In this document: positions 36,185 through 48,540 of the stretch, piece after piece
Numbering within the stretch: the stretch's first letter is position 1
How the letters are laid out: the number at the start of each line of letters is the position of its first letter
Source of the DNA: Cucumis sativus
Lineage: Eukaryota; Streptophyta; Magnoliopsida; Cucurbitales; Cucurbitaceae
Length of the DNA stretch: 64,000 nt
Reading direction: 5' to 3'
Assembly: GCF_000004075.3 (NCBI RefSeq)
Contig: NW_022279525.1
Coordinates: 48,282 to 112,281, forward strand
The notes under the pieces: model-generated
What the model saw: only the letters and a program-made list of their open reading frames with translations
Told to the model about the DNA's origin: nothing
Database searches by the model: none
Made by a program: the position numbers and the translations under genes

Positions 36185-38000
36185 AGGGCAAATGGAGTTT
36201 TTCAATTCTAAAGGATGAGAAAGCTCGCATGAAAGAAGTTGTGAAAAAAGAAATCATTAAGTGGTTCAACCCAAATGTGACTTATCTAATCTCTGATATT
36301 GAATGGGTAGGTCCAGACCAATGCATACCCAAGAAAGGGGGTATGACAATGGCCACTAATAGCAACAATGAGTTAATTTAGATGTGTACAATGACTAAGT
36401 GAAGAATCTGCATTGCTTACCTTAAGCTCAATGTGATCACCAAAAAGATCCAATTCCCTTTGCTTTTTGTTGATTAAATGCTAAATAGTTGTTGGATATG
36501 AATATTTTTTTTTGGATGGTTATTCTAGATATAACCAGATAACCAGATAATGATCACATTAAAGGACCAGGAGAAGACAACATTTACTTGTCCATATAGG
36601 TTTTTTCCTTTCGTCATATGCTTTTTGGGCTTTGCCATGCAATCGGACACATTTCAGCAATGTGTGATGGCTATATTCTCACTTCCTGAAGTGATTAGTA
36701 GATTTTTATGGATGATTTCTCAGTTTTTTGAAACTCTTATGAAGATTGTTTGAATAATTTGAAAGTTGTGTTAGACTGATCCGAAGAGATAAATCTAGTA
36801 ATGAATTTGAAAAAAAAGTGTCATTTATGGTGACTAAGAAATTGTGCTTGAACACAAGATATCTTGAAAAGAGTTTGAAGTGGATTATGCAAAAGTTAAT
36901 GTGGTGGAAAAGTTACCATCACCTCCTGATTTGAAAATCATACTAACCTTTTTGGAACATATGAGATTTTGTATAATATTCATCAAAGGATTCTCCCAGG
37001 TAACTATACCTCTGAGTAATTTGTTAAGACTCAACCATTTGATTTTGATGAAGGGTGAATGTACCCGTGCATTTTCTGTATACAAGAAGACGTTGATCTC
37101 TGAGCCCACTTTAGTCTCTTCTGATTGGTCCCAATCGTTTGAAATGATATGGAATGCAAATGACATTACGATGGATGCAATATTGGTTCAAAAGAATAAT
37201 AAGGTGATTTATCCAATATACTATGCGAGCAAAACATTTAACAAGGCTCAAGAGAATTACATAACTATTGAAAATGAGTTGCTTATAGTAATATTTTCTT
37301 TGAAATGATTTTCAAGCTAGATTGTTGATTCAAAAAATGGTGCATACTAATCATCTACTGATGATAGCCAGGTAATTGATGGTGAAGAAGGATGTCAAGC
37401 TATAGTTGACCAGATAGAGCTTTTGTTCCAAGGGTTTTATCTGGAGATTATAAACCACAAGCGTACCAAGAACTAAGTAACAAATCACTAGTCACATCTT
37501 GAAAATGCACCTCTTCAACACAATACACAAGAGATTAGATGTCGACACGTCACCTATGTATGCTATCACTGGGACAGATTTGTGAGAAGAGAGTTCTGCA
37601 AATATGATATATGTAGGTTACCCACCTCATTGTAGCTATAACAAGATGAAACAATACTATTGTCTGGATTCTACCTCGTAAATAACATATAACAAGATGA
37701 TGGTCGTCAGAGGGTTCACCTTGATAACCTACAATCTATAAACTAATAGACAAGTTGAAGTGTCTAATCGTAAAGTGGAGAGATTCTGCAAAAGTTGGTG
37801 AACGCATCTTGCATACAGCTTAGGTTGACCATTTGAATGAAACTCTATGGGGTTATAGAACCGTGTATATTAGGATGTCTCTTTAGGCATTGGTGTTTGG
37901 GAAGACGTGCCCTCATTAGAATTGGAGCAAATGCATTATAGCATTGAAAAAGCTTACGTTAGATTTCACATTGGCATGAGAGGTGAGGAAAGTCTATTAG
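36185..38000 (+). pseudogene. Ty3/gypsy pol relic (RT, RNase H, integrase pieces), Athila/Tat type
   Basis: Broken plus-strand frames show, in order, a reverse transcriptase from about 36200 (EKARMKEVVKKEIIKW; PKKGGMT), the DQEKTTFTCPY block at 36560-36595, a catalytic FMDDFSVF at about 36705-36730, and the RT-RNase H connection. An open segment at 36880-37308 covers the thumb and RNase H (YYASKTFNKAQENY). Integrase traces follow (GQVEVSNRKVERF near 37750; an FGKTCPLPLELE-like region near 37900). Many stops and shifts make it dead. The PKKGGMT and FMDD variants and the integrase text are those of Athila/Tat elements; the lineage is inferred. Confidence 0.8.
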
Positions 38001-38848
38001 TTATTCGTTGAGAAAACTTTTGATTTTACGTTTGAATTCACAAATTCTGTTAAAACAAAATAACTTCTTTAATAATTTTGAAAGAAGTAGTTTTTTTTAT
38101 GGATGTAATCTAGTAGATAAAATAGGAGAAATTAAAAGAAGAGTAGAAAATGATCAGTGTAAAAGGAGCTTCATCTTGTTGTTTCTTTGAAAAACTCCAT
38201 GAATGAAATCTTTCTATAACTGTTTTGAGACTGGACGTAGGCTAAGCGGTGGAACCACTATAATCTCCAAGCTTTATCATATTTGACATTAACCTCATAT
38301 TTCTTTTCATGAAATTTGTGACATCACATGGACAACATGAAATTTATATTTAGAAAAAACTTCATAACTCAAAAATCGTGAAATCGCCTTACTATGAGTA
38401 TCATTAACAATGTCTGAAAGAGAAATAGTTTATTTTAGTTGTTACTTTAGTTAACGGCTGAAGAGATAGCTAAAGAAACATAAAAACAAAAGAACACTGT
38501 AATTTGATAACCTAGTTTGGTGAGAACCCACCTACTTCAGAAGAGCTTTAGCAGCTTAAAAGAGATTTTATTAAGATTCAAATGAGTAACAATGAACACA
38601 CTTCAACAATGTAGAAGAAACTCCCCTTATATTTAGTACTCTTTTCAGTTTTTCCTATTAACTAAAAATAATGAGACTCCTCCTTAATTGTGATTTAAAT
38701 CTAATGAAAATGGTCAGACTCCCTCTGAAAATGTAATTGAACCTATTCAATTAACTAAGTCTTATTTGAATCTCTTATCATCAATATCTTGAGTTGTCCT
38801 TTAAGATATCTATAAGAAAATCATTATATCCCAACGCTTCTTTAGCAT

Positions 38849-39126
38849 GTCGGGAGATGAAGTGTCAGAAGATAGTCTCTTTCGATGTCGTAACATGAAC
38901 GTCAGAAGATCAACTATTCTCAAACATCAAGTGTAATGCATCGAGAAATAGGGCAACATTTTTGACGTCGTTAGCAAATATGACGAGAATGCCCATACAA
39001 CTCTCAACGTGTACATGCATGTACACGTTGGGAGTTATGTGGGCATTCTCGACATATTGCTAATGGCAACAAGCCCTATTTCTCGACACTAATTATCATG
39101 GTGTGTCGAGAGATCTCCTATAAAAA
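38849..39126. mobile_element. Foldback / subterminal-repeat region with a long hairpin
   Basis: Positions 38941-39017 and 39018-39086 are inverted arms with a perfect central palindrome (GTACATGCATGTAC) and no loop spacer. The outer 14 bases (TCGAGAAATAGGGC) and the inner 45 or so match with few mismatches; a short unpaired bulge sits at 38955-38970. Around it the word YGTCrGrAGAT recurs (38849, 38870, 38910, 39104), as in subterminal repeats of DNA transposons. A TATAAAAA word follows at 39119-39126. No coding sequence is inside. Confidence 0.6.
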
Positions 39127-40270
39127 TCCTCTTCCAGATTTGTAGTTTACAAATCTGAAAGAGAAAGGGAGAGAGACGAATACAAAGAGACTGCCACCAC
39201 CACTGCTCATCGTTCATCCTCAAACAAAGTGCGCTCGTCGCTCACAATCGCCTTTCGTCGCTCACGCTATGCTCTAGTCATCCCTATCGTCGCCACCTTT
39301 TTTCGATAAGAATATGTATCACACCCCCGTCTCGCAGACCAGCTTGCTTGTCTCGCGAGATGCAGTGCGACTTGAGCATCCTTGATGCGGTTAAACGTCA
39401 AAGACACTCGTCTTAACTTCCTTAGCTTAATCGCCAAAACACTTAACTTGATAAAAAACTTTAGGTGATAAAACTTAACGAGGAAAAGATAAAACAAACT
39501 TTAATTTTTATTTCCAACAAGGTGTTTAGTACATGAATATATGGATACAATACTTAACCAAAATACAAACAATACACTTAAGCTTATAATTAAACGTCTG
39601 ACAATTCTTCGCCTTGTAAGCCCAAACTTTCCTCTCTTCTTGGTCTAACGCCTAAGTCCTGGAAGATAAATTTTAAAGAATAAGTCTTAAAGACTTAGTG
39701 AGGTTTTATGAAATTCTTTTTGGCAATACCTTTTCACTTATGTAGTAAACTTTTCAAGACAATTGTTTTTCTGAAGTAAGTAGCTGCTAGGGAGGGCTCG
39801 CACTATTCCTTCCAGATGGAAGTGGCTTATAGGTTAACCTTGACTAGGTGGTAGAGATTTGTAGTCACCTAAGCTTATAGGCCACGGTAGGAGGTTTGTT
39901 CTTAATACTCGTAGTTGAACCTTTGGCTCAGCTGATTCACAATAACACCATTTTTCCAGCAAAAGATACGAGAAGACCAGAGAGAACATATGTTTGCGTT
40001 GCCTCAGTGTTAACTTTTTCTAATGGCACCAGAAACTTAAAGTCCTTCAGTAATGGAATGGACTTGATGGAGGTTAGTACTCATGCGAGATATTTACTAA
40101 ATAAAATAGGCTTATTTACCCCACTTGTCATTTGCTCAAAGTTGTCTCTCAATTTGAAGTCCTGTAATTGGAGGGCTTATTGGCTTTATTATTTGTTTAT
40201 TACTAAATAAACATAGGTTGAGTTGTTATGAACCAATTGCCCTAACATGATCATTGAAATGCTTTACGGT
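39127..40270. other. Leader-like and LTR-like sequence upstream of the PPR gene
   Basis: 39180-39300 is relatively GC-rich with CTCGTCGCTCAC-type repeats. From 39310 a CACACCCCCGTCTCGC word resembles the minus-strand end of a gypsy LTR, which could extend to about 39900. A phrase GTTATGAACCAATTG occurs at 40226 and again at 40278, where the second copy is the start of the PPR reading frame. No promoter element is certain. Confidence 0.35.
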
Positions 40271-40281
40271 GCAGAATTGTT

Positions 40282-43007
40282 ATGAACCAATTGAAGCAAA
40301 TTCATGCTTATAGCCTCAGAAACGGCCTAGATCACACAAAGTTCCTCATTGAAAAGCTTCTGCAGTTACCAGATCTTCCGTATGCTTGCACCCTGTTTGA
40401 CCAAATTCCTAAGCCATCTGTTTATCTCTACAACAAGTTCATTCAAACATTTTCTTCAATTGGTCACCCCCACCGATGCTGGTTGCTTTACTGTCAGATG
40501 TGTTCCCAAGGTTGCTCTCGAATCAGTATTCATTCACCTTTCTCTTTCGCGTGTGCTTCCCTTTTTAATGTTTACCCAGGTCAGATGCTTTTCTCATTTG
40601 TAAGTCAGGATTTGCTTCTGATATGTTTGCTAATGGGCATTGTTGGACATGTATGCGAAATTGGGAATGTTGAGGTCTGCACGCCAACTGTTTGATGAAA
40701 TGTGTCGAGATATACCACCTGGAATTCGTTGATTGCGGGTTATGCAAGGTCCGGCATATGGAGGCTGCGTTAGAATTGTTCAACAAAATGCCGGTGAGAA
40801 ATGTGATTTCCTGGACAGCTTTGATATCTGGGTATGCACAAAATGGGAAGTATGCGAAGGCCTTGGAGATGTTTATAGGATTGGAAAATGAGAAAGGCAC
40901 TAAGCCAAATGAGGTGTCCATAGCAAGTGTTCTTCCTGCCTGTTCTCAGCTTGGGGCATTGGATATTGGGAAGAGGATTGAAGCATATGCAAGAAATAAT
41001 GGATTTTTCAAAAACGCATATGTGAGCAATGCGGTGCTGGAATTGCATGCTAGGTGTGGGAACATCGAGGAAGCGCAGCAAGTTTTTGATGAGATTGGAA
41101 GCAAAAGAAATTTGTGCTCGTGGAATACCATGATAATGGGATTGGCTGTGCATGGAAGATGTATTGATGCTCTTCAGCTTTATGATCAAATGTTGGTGAG
41201 TTTTCTATATCCTTCTTCATTTGTTTTTGTTCTGAATTTTAGTTTCTAAATCACTAATGAACTTCAGAAGTATAAGTGAGTACATAGTTAATCTTTTGTT
41301 TATGTTCACATGTTTTGTATGTTTGGTAGCTGGTATAGGTTAGTGATAATAGAACACCTACTTTGGATGATTCTTGTTCAATGGAAACAACAAAAGGAAT
41401 TACAAGGAAATGGTAGAGCACCCAGTCTTGAACAAGAACAAAGACAACTAACAAAGAACGGAAAGTAAACCCTACCCTTCCCAGGCCTTTTCTATCTCTC
41501 AAGGAATAAACAAATCCCTCACACAATTTTCATACCCTCACTCTCAGACTCCCTCACCATTTAAACCTTCTCCTTTCCCTAACTAACTGTGGGACCCGGC
41601 CTTAGCAGCTATAGTGCCCATTACACATGCACTTCCTTTGTTCCCTCTCCTACTGTATTACCATATAATAGGTGCCCTAACATTACGCCTTCTCTAAAAT
41701 CACATTCTCCTTAAGGTGAAATCTGGAAATTGCTGTTGAAAATCATAACAAATCTCCTAGGCAGCTTTATAAGGAGGTAGCACTTGCCAACAAATCAAGA
41801 CCTCCCACACTCCCGTTGTAGGGTGCCTTTGATATCCATAAACTTCCTCTAGCTTGGCTACTCATTCATAATTTTTCGACAAGTGACTAGTTGCTGCACC
41901 TCAGAATGCTCACTAACACTCCCTCAACTGTGAGACATGAGACACCGGATGAATAGAGGCCGATGGAGGTAATTCCAGTTTTTATGCCACTGGTCCAATT
42001 CTTTCAAGCAAAAATTTTGGAGATAATTTTTCATTTCTCCGTTTTCGCAATGACGAGTGCCCGTTTGAAGTTGGTCGCCTAGCTGTTTTAAGAGGAGCAA
42101 GTGCCTCTCACCTAAGGCGAGCCCTCGGTTGCACCTCGAAAACACTGGCTGCAGTATTATTTTCTCTTCAATTAAAATGATTTCCATTTGTTGAGTCTTC
42201 TACATATTTCAAGCCTACAAAGGAGAGGGAAATGTTAAAGACGATACAACATTAAATTTTCCTTCACCTTAAACTATAGCTAAATCTACAAGGTTGAAGT
42301 TGTTGTGTTATTGTATGTTTAAGCATTTATATTAATAGTCTTGTTACATCTTTTGCATTTATACTGACGGTGGTGTTATATCTTTCTCACAACAGATACG
42401 GAAAATGAGACCGGACGACGTGACATTTGTAGGGCTTCTCTTGGCTTGCACACACGGAGGCATGGTTGCAGAAGGCCGACAACTCTTTGAATCAATGGAG
42501 AGTAAGTTTCAAGTTGCTCCCAAATTAGAGCACTATGGCTGCTTGGTAGATTTATTAGGGAGAGCTGGAGAGCTGCAGGAAGCTTACAATCTCATTCAAA
42601 ACATGCCAATGGCTCCTGACTCTGTTATATGGGGAACGCTTTTGGGAGCTTGTAGCTTCCATGGAAATGTTGAATTGGGTGAAGTAGCAGCTGAGTCCCT
42701 CTTCAAGCTTGAGCCATGGAACCCTGGAAATTATGTCATTCTTTCTAACATTTACGCGTTGGCAGGTGATTGGTCTGGAGTTGCAAGATTAAGGAAGATG
42801 ATGAAAGGAGGACATATTACAAAGAGAGCAGGATATAGTTATATTGAAGTGGGAGATGGGATTCATGAGTTCATTGTAGAAGATAGATCACATTTGAAGA
42901 GTGGTGAAATATATGCTTTACTTCATAAAATTTATGACATTATTAAACTTCATAAGCATGTACATCATGATCCAAACGAAGATGAAGAACTACTCTATTC
43001 TTCGTAA
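40282..43007 (+). CDS. PPR protein, E-type PLS subfamily (related to At5g08510), frame interrupted in exon 1
   Basis: Exons are 40282-41195 and 42396-43007 (donor GTGAGT, acceptor AACAG, phase 0). The start MNQLKQIHAYSLRNG and most of the length follow Arabidopsis At5g08510. Repeat signatures include VISWTALISGYAQNGKYAKALEMF, CSWNTMIMGLAVHG and VTFVGLLLACTHGGM (each seen in part). The E-type end follows: LEHYGCLVDLLGRAG, WGTLLGAC, NYVILSNIYA, AGYSYIEV. There is no DYW domain. E-type PPR proteins mostly act in mitochondria or plastids on RNA processing or editing; the target here is unknown. Four single-base frame changes crowd into about 40585-40760 (near 40590, 40640, 40722 and 40757), after which the frame is clean. 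This is either a pseudogenised patch or local assembly error. Confidence 0.87.
41344..42035 (-). mobile_element. 3' end of a Ty3/gypsy chromovirus inside the PPR intron
   Basis: Minus-strand translation from about 42031 reads the end of an integrase (KLSPKFLLERIGPVA, a stop, then LELPPSASIHPV and SHVSQL), then EVYGYQRHP, then a chromodomain (WEVLICWQVLPPYK, a stop, EICYDFQQQFPDF) to about 41705. The next sequence begins TGTTAGGGCACC at 41682 and is non-coding to about 41344, which suits a short 3' LTR of about 340 bases. Stops within the integrase and chromodomain show it is dead. It lies wholly within the intron 41196-42395 and opposite to the host gene. Confidence 0.75.
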
Positions 43008-44650
43008 TTATTTTACGGTTTGATTGAATCGTTATATTGCTTCATGATTATTATATTAGATATATGAGATTTAAAGAACTAGGAATTAATGTCTAGAATA
43101 GTTCATTAGGGAATAGCAAAATTGTATGTAGTTGAATTTTGCACTTAGTCGGTTTTTGTCCTAAAGTTTAAATACTTTTATACCTATGAATTCATTCAAA
43201 ATGATAATTTTTTTTATCATGTCCATTCTCTCCTCTTTTAGTACATTTCTTTATTCATTTATTTTATATATCAAATTAATTATATGAATATTGTATATGT
43301 GATTTATAAAATTATAACAATTTTATTAAACTAATATATATATATATATATAAACAATTTAATGTACTTAATCTTTTTTTTAATTAGTTTTTATATAAAG
43401 AAATTGTCAAAAATGACAAAATGGACATTGTTAACTTCATAACATCAGGTTTAATGAGTTTGTTATTTAGTGCTTTTTTTTGTCATGAATTATAGATAGG
43501 TTTTTTTTATTATTATTCTAAAGAAAAACCTACATATTTATGTTTTCGTTAGTTAATGACGAGAGAGTGCACCAAATAGGAAGGATAAGAACTCACCTCA
43601 AGTCCTCTCAAAGATAAGTGGAGAGAAAAGAATATTGATGGAGACAATAGGCAATTCCATCAAAGGGTTGGAAATACATGTAGAGGGCCAAACCAGCAGA
43701 ACAATTAGAATTGTCCCTTATTCTGTTACATATTCAAGAGTCACTATAGAGCAAGTGAATGCCTCAATCGAGCAAAACTTAATGTCATTCAAGCATAATT
43801 AGTTTTTGATTTGAACGATAAATGTGTTATTACGGAGAACACCATGCAAGTGGAAGAAAGTGAAACCTACGAGTTGGGGTCTTGAGATTTTTAGTTGTCT
43901 ACCAAAAGAATGTGGAAGAATCAAAAGAATCTAAAAAAGAAGGGTTAATGAATGTAGACACTTGGGACAACCATAGATTGACCAAGAGTACCATGGTCGA
44001 GTCTAAAGCCACATGCAACTTCATCATGTTCGAAGTATAATGCATTAAAAATGTTAAATAGGTTTCCAAACAAGCTTATTTTAAAAAAATTAAACTCATT
44101 TAAGAAAAAAAAAAAAAAACAAAACTCCAATGTCTTCGAAAAGCCTTAGATAAGGTTAAAGACATGAACAACACTTACCCAATGTTGGGTGCCTTCTACA
44201 CCTCATAGTTGGTATGTCAAAATGAAAGTGAGTAATTAGAAATGATAAACATTAATTGCTCCAATGTCTATGCGATGAAAGTAAATAAGCAATGATAAAA
44301 GTTGAACTTGTCAAAGGAACAAACTCAAAGTAAGTCAAAAGTAAAAACAAGAGAGAGTTTCTGAATCAACAAGTTGAAAATCTTGAAACAAAAGGCCAGT
44401 TTTAAAAAGGAAAATGTGTACATGAGAACAACACAAAGGAATTTTGAACCTTAAGCTTGCCGTACCTCAATTTCAAAAGTATTTCTGTAGGCAGTAGAAG
44501 CAAACTAAGGGATGGAGATCCCAGAGGTTTAATCTAAGAACAATGAGCAGAGCATGAAAGTTAATTCTTGGTGTTCGACATAACTAGATGATGAAGATAC
44601 TTCAAAATATACCATTTTGACACTTATGAATTACCCCATAAAAGCTTGGT
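43008..44650. other. Gene-free stretch between the PPR gene and the tandem array
   Basis: No recognised gene. It contains an (AT)10 microsatellite at 43333-43352 and an A run at about 44105-44120. The segment 43580-44550 is more mixed in composition but all frames are short. Confidence 0.4.
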
Positions 44651-44654
44651 ATAT

Positions 44655-44850
44655 TTCAAAAATAAAAGTATCATACAGACTTTAAAAAACAGGTTAATTT
44701 AGGAAATTATTTTTGTTTTAAGAGTAGTATACTCGTACAAAATTTTCTTTAATCTAGTCAAAGCCCACGTGGCTGAAAATTGAATCAAACTGGTCAAATG
44801 TTATCTAACTACCATAATCTTGTGATTACTTAAAAAATATATATATATTA
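44655..44850. repeat. Diverged left edge of the tandem array
   Basis: This segment aligns with 53178-53435 and 61764-62020 but is clearly diverged and lacks about 70 bases present in both others (53325-53395, including GTTGTAGAAGGAAGTTGTG). From about 44850 rightwards the match becomes nearly perfect. It is the remnant of an older copy of the unit's end. Confidence 0.65.
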
Positions 44851-45461
44851 TTTATGAAATAACTTTTTCTGATATACATTACTAATTGTTTGAAAGAGTG
44901 TGTATGATAAGGCTTGATAAATAAGACAATGACATTAGAAAAATACTATAAGAGTGCATTTCAAGCAATATCCATCTTTTTCACATTTTATCGATCAAAT
45001 TGTTTGATCATAATTTTTCAGGTGCCAAATTATTTTTAGAAAAAGAGAATTTATTTTCTAGAGTGAGTGATGAAATGAGATAATAAAAATAGATGGGTTT
45101 TGAGATGAAACTAAAAATTAATTGAAGGTTAATAGCTTGTAATAGGGTTAAAATAATAGAGTAGTATTTATAAAATTGTGAAATAATCAAACAAATATAT
45201 GGATAAGAATGATATTGTACTAATTATTTAAGTACCAACCAATTACACACAAAGATTCAATCAATACCAATTTTTGTTCACAAAAAGAAGAAAGAATGAT
45301 GAAAATGCATGAACTTAGCAGCCGTACATCAAGACCTTCGCCGATTTCCGTCGTTTGAATCAAACCACCAAGCCGCCTCTTTACTTAGGGCTCGTATCCA
45401 ATTTCTTTAATTTCACTTTATCAATGTTTTAATTTAGATTATTAAATTCATTACATCACAT

Positions 45462-45469
45462 TATAAATA
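45462..45469 (+). promoter_or_regulatory. TATA box, polygalacturonase copy 1
   Basis: TATAAATA 83 bases before the ATG. The surrounding 250 bases are the same in all three copies. Confidence 0.55.
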
Positions 45470-45544
45470 TATATAACACATCCCAACAGCCATCCATCAT
45501 CAATTTTAATTCCCAATTTATCATAATCTTCTCCACACATACAT

Positions 45545-47090
45545 ATGGCCAACCCAACCAAAAGTCTAGTCTTCATCGTCTTCTTCCATTTGTTCATTCA
45601 AATCTCAACTGCTGCCAACTACAATGTGATATCATTTGGTGCAAAACCCGATGGAAAACGGACTCGACCCAATCATTTCTTAAGGCGTGGACGTCTGCAT
45701 GTAGCTCCTCCACACGATCCACCATCAACGTCCCTAAGGGAAGGTTCTTGCTCACACCCATCACGTTTAGAGGTCCATGTAAGAACAAAATTACATTTTT
45801 GTTGAACGGAACACTTGTTGCACCTCTTGACTATCGTGCCCTTGGAGATTCTGGGTATTGGATTTTGTTCATCAAAGTCGATGGAGTTTCTTTCGTCGGT
45901 GGCACTATTGATGGAAAAGGCACTGCCTATTGGGCTTGCAAGAACTCTGCAAAAAACTGTCCTCCAGGAGCTAGGGTATGTGTTTACTTCAAGTTCCACC
46001 CATCCTTTCGAGTCTATCTCAAAATTATATTTCAAATACATCCTAATTAAGTTGGCAACTAGAAAATGGGTGTTTTTTAAAAGAAAAATTATTGTGACTT
46101 GTTTAAAATATATATATGGTAACATGTTCTGTGTTCTTTCTATTTTAACAAATGAAATACAGTCAATAACGTTCAATTGGGCGAACAACATAATACTTAG
46201 TGGGTTAACATCAATCAATAGTCAACAAACTCATGTTGTGATCAATAGCTGCAACAATGTGGTGGTGAAGAATGTGAAGATAATGGCTCCAGACCAAAGC
46301 CCCAATACTGATGGTATTCATGTGCAATCCTCCACTAACGTAACCATCACTGGAAGTACCATTAAAACTGGAGATGATTGCATTTCTATTGGTGATGGAA
46401 CAAAGAATTTGTTTATGAGTGATATCAAATGTGGGCCTGGCCATGGCGTAAGGTAACAAAACTACATTTACATATACTTCCTGAAATGGTGGTTTTCGTA
46501 TGTATTTCGAGCTAGTAAACTAATATTATCTAACTTCAATTAATGGACAGCATCGGAAGCTTAGGAAAAGAGGCCAACGAAAACGGAGTTGAAAATGTAA
46601 CATTGATAAATGCAGTGTTCACGAAATCCGATAATGGTGTTAGGATAAAGACATGGCCTACACCTAGCAATGGTTTCGTTAGACATGTTATCTTTCAAAA
46701 TATCGTCATGATCAATGTTAAAAATCCTATCTTAATCGATCAAAATTATTGTCCCAACCACCAAAGTTGTTCTCTCCAGGTAATTAATTGACCAACTTTT
46801 CTTCTAGAGATACATAATTTTTTTTTCTTGCCATTCTAATAATTGTTTTTTAATTGTTTTTGATATTAAAGAGTTCTGGAGTAAAGATTAATGATGTGAC
46901 ATACAAAAGTATTGAAGGAACATCCGCAACGTCAGAAGCTGTAACATTTGATTGTAGTTCCAGTAGTCCGTGCAGTGATATAAAATTGGAAGACATAAAG
47001 CTTACGTACAAAAACAAGACAACAACTTCATCATGCAAGAACATTGGTGGATCGAGTATCGGACTTGTGGTGCCAGAGACTTGCTTTTGA
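45545..47090 (+). CDS. Polygalacturonase (GH28), copy 1, one frameshift
   Basis: Exons are 45545-45975, 46163-46452, 46551-46779 and 46872-47090. Introns, signal peptide and the four family motifs are the same as in copy 2. The A run at 45655-45658 has four A where copies 2 and 3 have five; this shifts the frame at about residue 37, right after the mature N-terminus, so read literally the protein ends in exon 1. Beyond that, only two exon-4 substitutions from copy 2 were seen: one silent (near 46888) and one Ser for Asn (near 46967). An AATAAA word follows at 47167. The single homopolymer change could be a sequencing error. Confidence 0.88.
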
Positions 47091-48183
47091 CCGAATTAAC
47101 TAACACTCCATATTAATTGTGTTAGTGCTTTCTTTTCATATTTGTTTGTCTTACTTAGAAAGAAAGAATAAAGAAAATATGTCATAATGTACATTTAGTC
47201 AAACCCTTTATTTAACTTTTGTATCTATCAACACTCCAAACACTCTCTTGAGGACATTTTTAATTGTTTTTATATTCTTCTTCTTATTATTATAGACATA
47301 ATATTAAACATACCAAAATCAAAGAATCTTTGTGTACACAATATTGATATAATATGAACGGAATACGCTAGAAAACTATTTATAACTCAATTGGAAACAC
47401 AATCACATTTAAGTCATATTATATAATAATGTTTAGATATGAAAACAATCAAATTGAAAGAACCTCAAAACCTTTGTATATACTCAAATCGTAGTCGAGT
47501 CACGCTTCTATAAATGTTGTTCTAAAGACAATTATTCCATTTGCATGGGTTTGTAAGCAGATTACAACAATTGTGTCTTAGCAGAATACAACGACTAACT
47601 TTGATATGTACAATTGTAGTCTCAAACTACTCAGATCGAAAGAACTCTTGGACAACATTTAGCAAAGAAAGAAGAGAAACCTTCAATTGTGAAAGGAGAG
47701 GCAACAAATGAAGAACCCAACTCACTAACTCTCCAAAATACAAAATAAATGAAAATAAATATAAAATTAAAACATATGTGAAATTTAATTCAATTTAGTT
47801 GTTATTTGCGTGTCTAAAATCAAACACAACTCATTCAAAGTTAACTTTCATACATTTTAAATTTAGATTTAAAAATTCTAACAAATTATACAACTTAATT
47901 TACAGAATTAAATTTATTTTATTTTTCAATAATCAACCAAGTTCACTTTCTTTCATTATATACATACATGATAAAGAATGTGAGAAAAATTAAACAAAAT
48001 TGTTGAGAGCAAAGAGACAAGTTGTGGTTGAAACTTTCTTAGTGAATCCACTAAATTTATCGAAGGAACAGTCAGACCAAGCTTTAGAATTATTAACTAT
48101 TCTTTTCATTGGTCGAGACAATAGATATCCACACACATGTTCATTTTGTATCTTTGAATTCTATACTCTCGTTTGTGTTCATT
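47091..48183. other. Spacer after polygalacturonase copy 1
   Basis: AT-rich, no gene. It differs from the corresponding part of unit 2 (55676-56795) at scattered sites: TGACCGAATT against TGACCAAATT, ATTATTATAGACAT against ATTATATACAT, and others. Confidence 0.5.
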
Positions 48184-48410
48184 CACTACTAGAAAAAGGG
48201 ACTCTCTTAACGTTTGTGGTTTTAAATACTTCACGTTTTTTGGAAAAGAAACATAGAAAATAGGTGATATAAAAAATAAAAACGTCAATAGTTTTATGAA
48301 AAGGTGGATGTGGGACAATTATTGGCTTTCTTGACATTTTTTAAACTTCAAGTGATATGGTTGACATTTTAAAAACACCAGGTAACATCGATTGGGTTGA
48401 ATATTGATTT
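48184..48410 (+). mobile_element. CACTA-like transposon end, unit 1
   Basis: Starts CACTACTAGAAAAAGGG, a common variant of the CACTA terminal repeat. It is followed by repeated AACGT / TTGACATTTT words (48207-48225, 48282-48380) like a subterminal array. No transposase and no opposite end were found within the unit. The copy in unit 2 starts at 56796. Confidence 0.5.
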
Positions 48411-48540
48411 TCTTTCTTCGTTTACCTTGTTGGTTCATTCCTGTTATGATTGATTAATTAGCTAAATTATTTACCCATTAGTTAAGTAAATTGATTATTA
48501 TTATGTATTATTGAAAGATATCTTCGAGATGCGTTCAACC

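Noticed and set aside
38941..39086. Hairpin considered as a conserved miRNA precursor
   Set aside because: Neither arm contains a miRNA family I recognise; the loop-free, near-perfect, long pairing suits a foldback or siRNA source better.
45673..46218. 181-codon minus-strand frame (also 54259-54804 and 63003-63389)
   Set aside because: Antisense to polygalacturonase exon 1 and intron 1; it is present only because it mirrors a conserved gene.
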